64,000 nt of DNA, taken from contig CALYLX010000080.1 in NCBI GenBank assembly GCA_944990035.1, positions 1 through 64,000 on the forward strand, in the 5' to 3' direction. How positions within the stretch are numbered: the stretch's first letter is position 1; each line of letters begins with the position of its first letter. The translations under genes were made by a program, and so were the position numbers. This document shows, one piece after another, positions 33,768 through 46,012 of the stretch. Source of the DNA: Clitopilus passeckerianus (Eukaryota; Basidiomycota; Agaricomycetes; Agaricales; Entolomataceae). The notes under the pieces are model-generated. The model made no database searches, was not told the origin of the DNA, and saw only the letters and a list, made by a program, of their open reading frames with translations.

Positions 33768-34476
33768 TTAGTATTCAAGCTCATCCAAAGAGAACAAGCT
33801 GCGCTTGCGGTGGCCGACAGGAGAGGGGCTACGGCTTGGGGGAGGAGTGTGGAATCCGGAAAGCCATGAACCGAGGTCCATCTCGAAGCGTTTCTAAACG
33901 AATCGTTAGCTTATGGGGAAACGACAACGATTCAAATATACCACGTACCTTGGTGCAGGTAGCCGCCTTGGAACGAGAGCTTGGGCTCACGTATCCCTTG
34001 CGGTCGACTTCAAAATCGGGGTTGCTACCGCACTTCCCCTTGAAGTCAGAGTGTGCCGCCATGAACTTGGAGATAAGCTTGGGCTTGATGTCGGAATGGT
34101 ACTTGTGAAGATCGAAGGTGTATTTGCCTGCTCCCCAGGTATCCGAGCGAGCGTCGAGGGCCATGTCAAGCAGATCGACTGCACGAGCGAGGAGCTCAGC
34201 CTAAGAAAATGAGATAGAAAGTCAGTGGGATAGCATTGATGAAGAATTAATCCGACATACATGATCATCAGCCTGACGCCTGACGTGGTGCAAGGCTCGG
34301 AGAACGAGCTCATCGCGGGCTGAAGCCACGTCGCGGGTGACGAAATCGTTGACGTTGTATCTAAGAAGATTGGGTAAGAACGAAGGCATCGACAATGGGT
34401 AAGGTTACACGTACGCTTCCTGAGCAAGAACGCCAGCAGCGAAGAAGGCAGCGGAGAAAATAGCGGTGAACTTCAT
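33768..34476 (-). CDS. Small secreted protein with dibasic cleavage sites, 179 aa
   Basis: Exons 34476-34415, 34360-34261, 34200-33949 and 33893-33768 keep one frame. The N-terminus MKFTAIFSAAFFAAGVLAQ is a signal peptide. The mature chain is helical and charged, has two Cys (GKCGSN, ATCTK) and no family I recognise. Three candidate Kex2-type sites occur: HHVRR after ~50 residues, TKKR near residue 138, and GHRKR shortly before the end. The last would release SLFSLDELEY as a C-terminal 10-residue peptide. Whether it is processed is unknown; it could simply be an orphan effector-like or wall protein. A TATA-like ACTTTTATAC... lies in the promoter (minus strand, near 34570). Confidence 0.8.
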
Positions 34477-36663
34477 GGTTAAGGAATATAGAAGGGGTTG
34501 AGTGTAGTTGTTGTTGGGGTGGGTTTGTGTTTGTGAGACCGGCTGAAGTTCATCGTTGTGAAGGTCAGGCTTTTATACCCAAATCCCTCCACTCCACGTC
34601 CCATCAAAAGGTCCCGGACCGAGGTGGACGCAACACGAAACCAGACCATCGAAAGGAGGAATTCCCAGGCCGTTTTTGAGCCGACGCCAAATTTTTGGGG
34701 TTAAAAAACGCCTATCTTAGGAGATAAGTAGATCATCCCGAGACAAAATATCAGTACCAATCGACTCAGTGGATGAAAAGGAGTCGATTTGGATGGTTTT
34801 TGGGCTTTTCCTGCCTTTTCGTGGCGGATTAGTATTTCGCCGGAGATAATAGGTGACTTTGATTGTTCGGACCTGTATCACCGACCTGACAACGTGATAG
34901 CCTTCAGGCCCTTGACGTGAGAGGATTTTCGACCCTGATCGCCTAGAAAGAGGAAACGTGAAATCCAATCGTCTCACCATTGAAGAGTGGCTGATACGCA
35001 TCTGATGATATCCAGGAGGGTACTCTCCCTTGGATCTTTCGCAGCGAAAGGAGGATCCTCTGTTGCAAAAACCTTCTACGGTAGGCGGTCCGCCGTAAGG
35101 ACAGGATAGTAGGAAAGCAACCCCAACAGCTGGACAGATTCTGCCTGAGAACATTCGATCCTGTGATACACGAGGATCCTTACACGCTTTGGACGTCTCC
35201 TGGCTGTATTCCCAGCAACCTCCAAGTGCACCAATCGCCTAGGACGGTAATTTTCCGTCCAAACGGAAATTAGCTGATTAACTTGGCGACGGGCTCACAT
35301 TTCCGGTCTATCACTTCGGCTAGGAGAAAGGTGACGACCTGCATTCAATGGGATCTGACCGTGGCACGTTCTGGATCTGCCGGACGCGGGGTCGTAGAAG
35401 CGTTTGGGTCAATAGCCTGTTGATCTATACAAAAAATGAACGACAGGGGTCGGTCCCATCTCGGTATCGGTGTGGTCAGTGGTGTAGAAGGCAAGGGTAT
35501 TCGCAGCGTGTCTTTTCCCTGGCCGATTACTTCCTCGTGTTGGGTGCATCTCAGAGGACCAGGTTGGAAATTTGGGGCTTGGCGACTAATTTGAGAGTGA
35601 CCAACTTGGTGTCCGAAGTTCCAATCGCGTCATGTCGTGCGAAATAGTGGTGAAATTCACCGAAAATTTCTCTGAAAACTGGCTACACGACACCCCCAAC
35701 GTATATTTCTTCCTATTTAATATACATACGAACTATATTTTGATGAGCAAGCAGCACGAATAAGTGCTGACTTCACGGCCAGGCCGCCAAATTTCGAATT
35801 GCAGTATGTCTCATGTTCTTACTCCTCCTTTCTCAGTAATCGGTGAGAAACTAAGAGCTACATATGTTGCATCCGCAGCATCACAGCACCGCGGTACCAT
35901 TAGCTTCGAACCTCAACAAAGCATTGGCCAGCACCCCATTTCCACATCGGTCTGATGAGTATGGGACATGGAACCTCGAAACTCAGAGGAACACAGCTAC
36001 CCGCTTGCAGTTCCTAAAGCACACATCGCTTGCAGACACTTCTTGCATCTGCGATGGATTGGGCCAAGGGTGCGCCACGCGATTCTCGCTAACATCAGAG
36101 AAGGCGGCCATCAGCTGCGCACGATATGCGTAGAATTTTGATTGAACTTCTCTCAGGGACATCCGGCGGTCGCTATTTGATGGGCTAGATACGAATCACA
36201 CTCTCTTGATCTTTGCAAATGATAGTGACGAACGACAGGGAACGGTTTCAGCTCACCTTGGCAATGGTGTCCTACTGCCGACTGGGAGTGTCGGAAAAAT
36301 CCAAAATTATGTCTTTCTCTAATCTCGAGAGCACTTATACTCGTCGAGTTGACGCTCTTCGTTGTACCCGTTCCTTTTGTTTCAAACAACGACTTGTCCA
36401 TTACGTACAAACGATCGACAGCACCTTTCCGCGTAAGCCTTAGGGCATACTAAATGGGGAATTATTAATTGCTTAGGTCGTAACCATTACGACCTGGTCA
36501 TAGCCTTGATTGTAACGAATCCATCATTGAGACGATAATGGGCGATGATGATCCATTATGACCTTCCCAGGCCTTTTCCGACAAACGCTCTGCCCCATTT
36601 ATCGCCGTACCAAAGCTACATATACCTCCCAAAGACTTTGAACAATCTAACACAGATAACAAT
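34477..36663. other. 2.2-kb region without a supportable gene
   Basis: The promoter of the secreted-protein gene occupies the left end, and the F-box/LRR promoter the right (TACATATACC near 36620). In between, 36160-36290 reads FDGLDTNHTLLIFANDSDE, RQGTVSAHLGNGVLLPTGSV on the + strand. A second frame follows (LVELTLFVVPVPFVSNNDLS). Together they look like a gene relic of unknown family. Confidence 0.4.
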
Positions 36664-38315
36664 ATGTCGACCTCCCCACTTACTCCCTACCTTGTCAGCA
36701 AACCTTTGATTGACTACACCACCGCAGTCACGAGCGAAGCTCTGCAATCAGGCAATACCGCTTCGCAACAGCAAGCCAAAAAGAGGGCCGCATTTGCCCT
36801 TCAATTCTTCCTGGACATTCTCGACCCCTCAGTCGAACAAGAGAAACAACAGTTGGATCTCTTCCAATCGTACCGCGCCGCCCTTGATGGTGAGTTTAGG
36901 ATGTTTGTCGTACCGATCGCCTTTTGACACGAAGCTTAGATCCTTCACTGGCCACCAAGATCGCACAAGATCTGCCAAAGCCTGCTGCAGGTTCTGCTAA
37001 AGGCTCTGACCCTAGCGTCTTCGATCTCACTCCGGCTCAACGCGTCCTCTCCCTCCCTGACACACTCGAAACCATCCTCGCTCATATTCCCCTTCTCTCC
37101 AAGTCAGATCGTGACACCTTCCACCACGCAACGCTGACATCCCATGCGTTTTACAATGCAGCTCAGCTGAAGCTGTGGAGGCGTCCTCGTGATCTTGACA
37201 CTGTTGAGCAGCAGGTACGCTTCGCCTTCGGCACAGCCATCTCTGGTGCTGGAGGTGACAGTCTCGGGAACTATGTCAAGCGACTCCGAATTCGCATCGT
37301 GACGGGAGGCTGGAACGCTCGCCTGGTCGAGAGAATCGCAGCTCTCACCCCCGGCGTGGCTGATCTTACCCTTCACTGGGGCAATTCCGCCGACGGCGCT
37401 GAGCCTGTCACTTGTCCCCTCGTCGCCTCGCTGCATAGGACCCTATCATCTCTGCCAAACCTCAAGTATCTCTATCTAGCGAAGTTTGCGAATACCCCCG
37501 AGCTCGAAGACCTGCAGCTCCCAGCTGATGCACACACCCCTTTCGCCAAACTCGAGTCGCTTCAGCTGTACGACTTCCATTGGTACTGGGAACCCATCTC
37601 GCGTGGTCTTGGCCCTTCCTTGAAGGTGCTCGATATTGGCTACGGCACGCTGGTTGCCCCAGAGAAAATCGTAGAGCTCTCAGCCAAGCTCACTTCCCTC
37701 TCCACCCTCCGCATCGCGTCTGGCGCGTTGGAGGTCCGCCATATTCGCAGCATCGTCGAAACCCTTCCCAGCCTGGAGGGTTTCGAGGTCAATACTTTCA
37801 ACGAGCTCGACGACGAGTACGTCGCTGCAGCGATCCCATTGTTGGCCGGTCTCGAGCAATTGAAGGAGCTTTCCTTCAACGGCGCAATTGGGTCTACCCA
37901 ACTCCGAGTCATTACCAACTCTCCAGGCCCCCTCGCGAGCATCTCCTTGAAGCTCAAGGACGACAACGAAGTTGCCGACAACCTGGAGAAGCTTCTCCAG
38001 GCAAAACGCCAAACTCTAAAGAAGGTCAAAATTCAATTCGAAGTCGATCCTCTTGCACCCTCAGACAAGCTCATAGAGGCGCTTGCGGGTATTCCCCACC
38101 TACGATCGATTCTGATCGACTTCGCATCACCTCACACTTTGTCGTCATCCTCCGTCGACAAGCTCCTCACACAGTGTCCAGAGCTGGAATTGACTGATTA
38201 TTTGGAGGATCTCGTTGCGGGAAATGCCTTGTACGAAATGGAATACAAGGCCAGGCTCGAGAAGGAGAGGGATCAAGCGGAGACAGCGTTGGAAGAGGAT
38301 ATTCTAGGCAACTGA
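36664..38315 (+). CDS. F-box-like protein with leucine-rich C-terminus, 533 aa
   Basis: Exons 36664-36889 and 36940-38315 join in phase. Residues ~110-150 hold an F-box-like stretch (LPDTLETILAHIPLLSKSDR, ATLTSHAFYNAAQLKLWRR). It is followed by an irregular leucine-rich region: LRIRIVTGG, VADLTLHWG, LPNLKYLYLAKF, KLESLQLYDFHW, LKVLDIGYG and STLRIASGAL. The C-terminus is helical and highly charged (EYKARLEKERDQAETALEED). F-box proteins with divergent LRRs are greatly expanded in agaricomycetes and mostly of unknown target; a role in substrate recognition by SCF ligase is inferred. No lesion is seen. Confidence 0.85.
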
Positions 38316-38639
38316 GAGACTCGTAATTCAATGCCCGAACGACTCAAAAAGTATGTACCAAGTAAAACGAATTTGTACTTGTAAAAGGGAGCCAATTTAA
38401 CCAGTTGCCTGAAATCTACTTGGGTTAAAGCCACGATAAATGGTGAGGTCCGAACTGTCACTGTGCGTTTTCATGTATGGTGACAGGCATACCAAAATGG
38501 GCGGGCAGGTAGCATAAGTAAAGAATATTATAATGGATAATGAGATCGTATTACAGAAAGCCTGTCCTTTGACATATGGGTATGTAATTATGAACGAAAT
38601 AGGGGAGTTGATAAACGTAAGAACCAGTGGTTAGCTTGG
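38316..38639. other. Convergent intergenic region
   Basis: 3' flanks of the two convergent genes; AT-rich, no coding signal. Confidence 0.4.
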
Positions 38640-39884
38640 GGAATATCTCGGAGGCATCTCTATCGGAGAGCGTCTACCATCCTGTTCCAACCCTACATCA
38701 CTGCCATGGTGATGAATAACCTCTCTCTCCTCTGCGCGCCGCTGAGTTGATTCATTTCCGCCTTTACGCAAGGGCCACATAGGCAAAACGGTGGTTGAGG
38801 TGCTGCCGTTGGCCAGCGAAGGTCCCGGACCCGATGAGCGGCCACTGGCATCCGGGTCCATCCCCGTATATGAGGGCATCAGAGGCTTCGAAGCTTCGCC
38901 CGCTGGTCGTCGAGGATGAGGAGTTGAGGAAAATATGGTCGAGGACGAGTGGGGTAGTGGTTGAGTTCCCGTTGTAGGTGACGACGCACGAATGTGCGGC
39001 GGGAGAAAGGCGGGTTGTGGTGAAAATTACTTTGGCGTAGTGCGTAGCAGTATTTTTAGAGCGAAGAGTCGGGATTTCAACTTCCTTGGCCTCTTCTCCG
39101 TCGATGGCGTTGGAGAGTGTGGCAGGGGCGATGGATGAACCCGAGATCAACTGTGTTATCCAGGTGAATCCAGTCCCTAGGTTGAGGTCAGCTCATCAGA
39201 TACGAACAAGAAAGAGAGTGAATTATTACCGTTGAAGTTAAACGACACCGAAGCATCCTGCGTCTAAGTCCTGGCCAGAGCATCCGAAACTTGCCACCCC
39301 GTACTGCTGAAGTTGAAGAAAGTCCTGTCTCCACCATTGACGAGACGAACCGCGTTGTTCAACGTCAGGTCGTCTTCCTGCGTCGGCCGATACTCGACAT
39401 AATCGACATAGAAACTATTCCCGCTGCCATTGTTCGTGACGTTGAGGGTGTGAATGTGATCTCCTTCGTTTAGTTTATCCGTACTACAGAGCAGCCAGCT
39501 ATTCTCTGGGAACTCAAAGTTTGAGCCAGGAATAAATTTAGGGTCGGCGATGTAGCAGTCCTGTACAGGATCGTAGGTGTTGTTGTCGATCTTCTTTTGA
39601 GCTATTGAGCCGAATACCCATAGACCGGTTCCTGTGTACGCATATCAATGTTATGCGAAAGCATCTATGTGGCGGCTCTTACCTGCGAACCAGAACGAAA
39701 GACTCCCATTGACCCGCGTGGTGTGTTCAGTTCCAAGATACGTGCCCTCAAAACTTCCGTACGGGTCACGGCTGCCGTTGTCAAATCGGTCTATCTGGAC
39801 AATTTGTGCTGTGCCGATTTGTAGGATAGCCTTGTAAGTAGTGGTCAATACCGGGTTCTAGCTTTCTACAGAGGGAAGCAATGA
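38640..39884 (-). pseudogene. Damaged single-pass surface protein of agaricomycete type
   Basis: The minus-strand frame runs through ILQIGTAQIVQIDRFDNG, RDPYGSFEGTYLGTEHT, FWFAGTGLWVFGS, GNSFYVDYVEYRPTQ and SFNFNGTGFTWITQL, with many N-x-S/T sites. This is the extracellular part of a common basidiomycete protein that usually continues into one transmembrane helix and a short tail ending in a PP.Y-like motif. Here a tail-like stretch (IEMPPRYSPS) is open in another frame up to 38640, but no helix joins it. A TAG at 39264-39266 interrupts the extracellular part where Trp (TGG) would fit. The start is uncertain: ATG near 39874-39884 with a short intron gives a possible signal peptide (MKFFRSLLPS). 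Confidence 0.55.
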
Positions 39885-41757
39885 TCTGAAGAATTTCATT
39901 GTCATTCTTCGTTATTCATGATTCATCAAAGACTCGATACTACGCATTTCTCGGCGAAGTACCCGGAGGAGGGTCATGACGAAGTGCAGTAGCATCTCAA
40001 GACCACCGCTGTGGAAGGGTATCCTACCTCCTCGCGGAATTCCGAAATAGGTCGTTCCGACCTTCAAGATGGTTTCTCGTTCATTCTCCGTCAAGATTCT
40101 GGAGCTCGCGCATAGACGGTCAAGAGATCCCTTCGGGGATCAGTCTACTATTTCCATTCGAAATTCACGCTGTGCATCAGAACCGTCAAGATTCCGGTTC
40201 CCTCGTGTAAGCCACACACCCTCCCTGGGATGGATTAGAAAGGGTTTTGAGGTCGCATTCATGTTTATTGTTTCTTTATTACGGTACATTTCATTTTACT
40301 ATTACAGTTCTTCTTTTCAGGCTATTCCTGGCGCGGGTATGATCATGAAGATCAGTCCTTTAGTGGAAGTAGGGTCGAGATCCACTCCTAGGATGCGTAA
40401 ATGGCACTGTTGGGGTCACAGTGCGCCTACGCGAGTGGAATCTCCCCGAGTCATTACCACACGGGTGCTGATTGATTTGTGATTGCCTTATCCGGTTGTA
40501 GACCTGCCTTCTCGGTAGATCCGGCACCCCACGGCTAGGAGGCTCGTTCTTCCGCACCGCCAAGATGTATATCAGCTCCCAGAATAGAATTGAAGAGTGT
40601 TCCGTCACTCATCGTCTCGCCTTAGCCGTCGCTGCATAGAAAAGTCGACATTGGAAGGAGGATCATTGACTAAGTCTATGTTATCATGCAGCTCTTGACT
40701 GCGCAGACGATTGTTTTACGGCGACGCTGCACTCATTTCGGTGCTCTTTGGCGCTTCATCTTGATAAATAATCTTTGTCTCACATAGGTCTACAATGTGG
40801 CTGGTTAAACTGCAACGACTATCGAGACCTGTACCGCCCGCACTGCGCTGCTGTTCAATACTGAAAGTGGCCCTGCCGCAAGGGTCGTTAACTCTTGGGT
40901 TTCGTCGTTTTGGGATTCTCTAACGGGGAAATATACACCCGGAAGTATCTGTGTTTTTTTTGGGGCCTCCATCTTGCAAGTACTCCCATGATATCATTTG
41001 AAGTCTTGGGTTTCCTTCATCTTCTTCTGGAAAGGCACTCAATTCGACTACCAAAGCCTTCGGTAAACAATCCGAGCTCTCTCTCCTGCCATGCTTGATA
41101 ACCAATGAATCTGAATGAATCTCATAATTTGATCCAGCCTCCTAATAATCTCGTTCCTAAAGGCTCTGGCTTCCCCATACCTTCGGCGCTTACCGGTCCG
41201 CGAATAGGCGCGCAGCTAAAGGAACGGGTGAAAGCCTCCCTTACGGGGAATCCGGTAACTACAGATACTGACTTGCCGGAGCTGTCTGGCCCTCCCTTGA
41301 CTATGCCGCATGTGGTTGGATTATCACTGGATAAAACTCGCTGCATATCTGCTAGTACCCACTGATGTCGAGGTTGAGCTTAATACTGTAGCTATCCGGA
41401 ACAACGGTCCGATGGATCGACTTCATTGTCAAGTTTCTCGCTAATTGATACATGGTTTGCCTAGCATGTGGATACCTAGGATGTGAGAGAGAGAGTGGGT
41501 TGGGATTCAATGTTAATGTCATACTCGAGGCAATGACTGCCTTATGAGAATTATAGAAGGGGCCGTAATGCAACGTAAAGAACATTCGACAAGGTGAAAT
41601 AAGTAGATATAATGATATGTACAGCAGAAAGGTGTTCGTCCGTGTGAGAAAGAAAGTCCAGCGAGCGAACGGAGTGATGGAAAACGGTCTTGGATGCCTT
41701 GGTCGTTGGGTATATTTGGGTATATGGTGTATGGGCGTAGCGTCGGGGGCGGGGTAT
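39885..41757. repeat. LTR relic and non-coding sequence
   Basis: 39995-40690 is a diverged copy of 27520-28500 in the same orientation; the best block is 40363-40455. Downstream, 41105-41365 has a short frame (IPSALTGPRIGAQLKERVK, LPELSGPPLTMPHVVGL) that may be a remnant of an internal retroelement region; I do not recognise it. Confidence 0.5.
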
Positions 41758-42345
41758 TTATGGACTGGCGTCCGTGTCGGCTGTTTTGAGATACCAAACA
41801 CCCGGCTTCTCGCTCCTGGTGAACCCCAGGATCGTGGTCTTCATCTCGAGGAAGTCTATCCTACGCAATGCCGTTGCTCGCAGATCTCCATCTGCCCCGA
41901 CTCGAGTGGCACGAGCTTGCGAGATATTTGTCCACCTGCCGATGGATGAGTGGCTAAGCTCGTTGGACGTTACTGGCGTTCGTAAACCATTGTAGAGCGA
42001 TGAAAGGATGTCTCCAATGGTAATCCTATCACTTCCTTTGACTGGCTCGACGTTAAATGTCCAAGGCAGGGACTCCGCTGTGATCTCGAGCGGCAGAGGG
42101 GTATTGGGAATGACTTGTTTAAGTTCATAAGGTGCGAGCTGCAGCGTGGGCTCTTCAATCAGATTACACCGGGGGAACGTAATGTCATTAGGTGAACGTG
42201 CGACATTGGGAGTGGCGAAATCATCGCTGCTAATGGGCGAAGGTATTTCGATGTAAATTGCGTCACCCCAATGAACGCTACGTGAAGAGGTCGCGGACGC
42301 TCCTGAGGAGCCCGAGGACGTGGAAGACGCAGGAGAGGAGAACAT
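41758..42345 (-). CDS. DUF6699-like protein, 195 aa
   Basis: A single-exon frame starts MFSSPASSTSSGSSGASATS and has a Ser-rich N-terminal third. The rest carries the layout of the agaricomycete DUF6699 domain: LQLAPYELKQVIPN, a hydrophobic strand LPWTFNVEP, ITIGDILSSLYNGLRTPVT as the conserved helix, and a C-terminal strand pair around RRIDFLEMKTTILGF and PGVWYLKT. The function of this family is unknown. It probably folds as a small cytosolic domain; no signal peptide or membrane segment. Assignment is from pattern memory. Confidence 0.7.
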   Translation of the reverse strand: MFSSPASSTSSGSSGASATSSRSVHWGDAIYIEIPSPISSDDFATPNVARSPNDITFPRCNLIEEPTLQLAPYELKQVIPNTPLPLEITAESLPWTFNVEPVKGSDRITIGDILSSLYNGLRTPVTSNELSHSSIGRWTNISQARATRVGADGDLRATALRRIDFLEMKTTILGFTRSEKPGVWYLKTADTDASP

Positions 42346-45300
42346 GTTTTCGCAGGGACTGAGGAAGATTATTGATGGTCGAAGAGGGCCTGATATGGGC
42401 TATTTATTGTAACTTGAGAGCACCTGGGGGATCTGAGAGATCCCATAACGTGACGTTAGTGGGATACACTAAAGCACAGGATATGAGCCCACCATGTGCG
42501 AAAGTCATTAGTCAATTGTTCGTCGCCTCAATCTATCCAGCCAGAGCATATCATCGTCGCAGTGTTGGGGTGAGGAACCATTATCTGGGATTAACTAGAG
42601 GGGAAACCAAAGGCGTGGTCCTGGGAGGCCGGGGATTTAATATCAAGCAATCAAGGAATAAGAATTAGGCATAATACCTTTTTGAGTATAATATCTCCAG
42701 CGAGCGCGGATTGACGATCGAACTACAAGGCACACAGCTTTAGATGTGCACTGTTGCACAAAGAGGTGCAACCTGGTCGTCCCGGTGTTCCACCTGAGCA
42801 TCATTCCTTTTCCTAGGTGCGACGGTCCTTAGCCTCGGAGTAATTGACATGGGGCACGTGAAGGTGCAGAATAGCCCCCCCGCCCAACCCCACATAAGCG
42901 CCCGCCAGAACTAGCTGTAATACTTGATAAAACTTTCAGTCAGCGAAAGTAAGATGTAGTTACTAACTAACCTATATTTCATCGAGGTTCCCTGGAGTCT
43001 CTGCAGTGCAGAGCAGGAGTTGAAGATGATTCCGTTGGACGGATGATGGTGTGGGTAGCAGACCAAGATGCGACTGACTCTCTGCAACGTACATCAAGCA
43101 TGTTCGGCATTTCCCAAGACTCAACGACATGCCGATGTGGTCGCGCAGTCAGTCATCAGCCTCACAAAGAAACTTCCATAGAAAAAGCTTTCTCAACTCG
43201 TACAATCCGGAGGTCGCATGACCTGGGCTAAATTTTTCTTCAATGAGTAGGCACTGGGCATTATGCGATTGGATCTAGGTGCTATGCACCTGGGAGGCTG
43301 GCGAGTACGTAAAGGGGTCAACACACGAGCTGTTTTTCCCAGGAACATACCTTCAATTAGCGCTGCGTTCCCAGCGCTGCTCGCAATGGATTTATTTGCT
43401 CCACGAAGCGGGGGATCCGTATACGTCCCTCAAATTTTCTGGTTTTGTCATATCGGCCTCGGAATCAAATAAACAACAATATCTAGCTACGAAAATCATT
43501 GGTTACATCAAGTGTAGGCTCCGGAATCTCCAAGCCGGTTGCTAATGATCACAGTGCTTAGTTCAAGTCAAATCATTGGCAGATTTCACAAGTGAGGTGG
43601 CCTTTACGACCGCTGTAGCTACCTATCCCTACCGATCATTTTACGTCTCTTGGGGAGAAAGCACCTAGCCCAAACACCCGTACAATCGTGCAGGACTTCT
43701 TGAAATTTTACAGGCGGCCGTCCTAATATGTGGGTGCGACCGGTGCAACGCCATCACTGGGGTTTTCTTGGGCCGGGAGGCCGACGTCGCGATCTGAGAT
43801 GTTGCGCCCACAAAGTATCACGACCCCAACGCTCGCTCCTTTGTGCTGTGCTTCATTCCAAGCTAACCTTACCAGGTTATCCCACCCACCGCCTTTTCAC
43901 CCAACAAAAAGCCTGTAGCTCACGTTTCTTGAACCAAAGGGGCCTATTTGGATCTCCTAGGTTTTCCCGAGCTTGTACGGCTTGAGGACCCAAGAGCTAG
44001 TTGTTCGTGAGATTTCGATACCTATACATGCCTCGCGGTAGAGTGTAGAATGGAAGGATCCTTTTACCTCATCATATAACAGGATGCCGTAAGGATGACC
44101 TATCATCGTCTTGGTCGGGCACAAGGCCAACTTTTCGAATGGAAGCAATACGAGCTGTCACGGTCAAACACCCACTCTGGAGAAATTGGGAGTTGCTGAC
44201 ACTGCAAAGGATCGAACTAACCGAGTCCCACCGAGTTCAACATTGTTAAGCATTGACTATGCCTGTATGAAGGTATGAACTAGCCGTAAACGGGGTACCC
44301 GCTACATTGGTATGACATTGACCCTCCAAGCCATTGACTCCCTCAGAGGATCCCGACGATCACTAGCCGATTGCCATTGACAATGGCGAGATTCCCCCAG
44401 GCTAGGATCACCAATCAGTATCATTCAAGTTTCAGGGTTGACGAGTACATAGGCAGTAGGAGAGCATCCATCTTCAGGCTTAGTTGAGCACATCGTGATG
44501 TGGCCACCCAAGGAAGGTTGTTGCTACTCAGGAGTAGCCACCGAGTGAAGGCGCTGGGCCTGAAGTCCAGGGTGAGATATGTGGGCGGTGGGTATGTAGA
44601 TGATTAAGGATCCAGATCGATGAGACCCAGGCATAAGCAGAAGGAGTGGCACTACGGCACATCGCCACACCGAGATGGGTCTTGTCCCGGAACTTCAACT
44701 CCTTAGTCGTTCCCTTTGGTAGCATGTGTAACTGGAGATGATAGCTGCAGGAAAAGAACCATGAGTTAGCAGAGAAGACGAGCGGAAAGAGAACCTCCTT
44801 CCAAGGTTGCCACACGCAGACCGTAATCATTTGTCTGCCAGAGTTATTGGGAATTGCGTGGATGTCCGCCTGATTGCCAACATTTGGTAACCACCTGCAC
44901 CGGCTTCGCTAGGACTTCACGCGAGTGATAAACTTGAAGAAGTTGGGTCTAAACGAGTGGTAGCCTGCAACAACAGCCACATGACCTCGGCGCCTTGCAC
45001 ATCCCGTGAGATATGGCGATGAGACCAACTCAGAATGACCTTACCTGTCTATCATATCCTCCAGATTTTCTGAAGAGTCATGGTTATACTCACGGCATGA
45101 CTCGCCGTTCGTGCTCAGGCCAGCTAGCCAAAGGCCAACAAAGCGATTGTCAATACATCAGCTTAGTAAACCCGGAAAGAGCGTCAGTCCACGGCAGTTC
45201 AGACAAATCTGAGGTAAATAGGGTATAGTCTTCCGCCTTGCTGACTTGGAGGAGTTTTGACCCAATTGAAGACGGTGGTGAGAAAGGAATATGTTTCTCC

Positions 45301-46012
45301 AAGAGATCATGATGAAGACAGGTCCTGACCGACAATTAAAACTCAGCAATACAAACGTCCAGCCCGCTATGTATACGTATACGCCGATCAGGATTCGTCA
45401 AACCACTCTGATTAAGTATAAAGAGGACAAGAGCCATAATAAAGCGACCAGAATTGGCGCAGGCGATGGTCTTGGACGCTTGGGTTGGACCCACATTCTC
45501 TGGAATTCTCTCAGGCGAACGCCCAGGAAGCAATTCGCGCATAAGGGATAGAGGTGATGGGTTTGTTGCAACCTCCTTTAGCTATTGACTGCTTGGTGAA
45601 CAGGGTGAAGTTGAACATTTAACCGGCATTTCGAAGCCAGAGAAGTAGTTCACGTTTTAAAGTAGAGCAACTTCAGAGCTCACACTAAAACACGCGGAGA
45701 CGAAGGCAGTGCCAATACTCAATACTCAAACCGACCAGGTCGACCCAGCGACTTCTGAATCACGCAACCAATGTCAAGAGTCGTTAACTTCGCCCGCTTC
45801 CCAATGAGTTATAATCTACATTGACAATCTCTCAAATAGCTCAATGTGACGGGTGTTCGGGCGGAAGCTCGACACACTCGACTCAGTATTACTTTCGCCA
45901 GATGGCATATATGATAACCATGGAGGGACTTGAGAGCGATGTCGACTAATGTCAAGTAGAATAGATGAGAAGATGCGTAGGGAACCAGCGGATGAGATTG
46001 TATATCGCAATC
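42346..46012. other. 3.7-kb gene-poor stretch
   Basis: I find only short frames with no motifs, no joining through splice sites and no clear repeats. It may be decayed sequence or hold non-coding RNA. The right end contains the 3' flank of the P450 gene. Confidence 0.45.

Noticed and set aside
37580..38197. 205-residue frame inside the F-box/LRR exon
   Set aside because: Same strand, other frame of a well-supported exon.
44528..44830. 100-residue minus-strand frame in the gene-poor stretch
   Set aside because: No motif, no splice partners, and its apparent start is not supported.
42346..46012. CRISPR array, rRNA or prokaryotic operon signals
   Set aside because: No direct-repeat/spacer pattern, rRNA block or ribosome-binding context anywhere; the window is eukaryotic.
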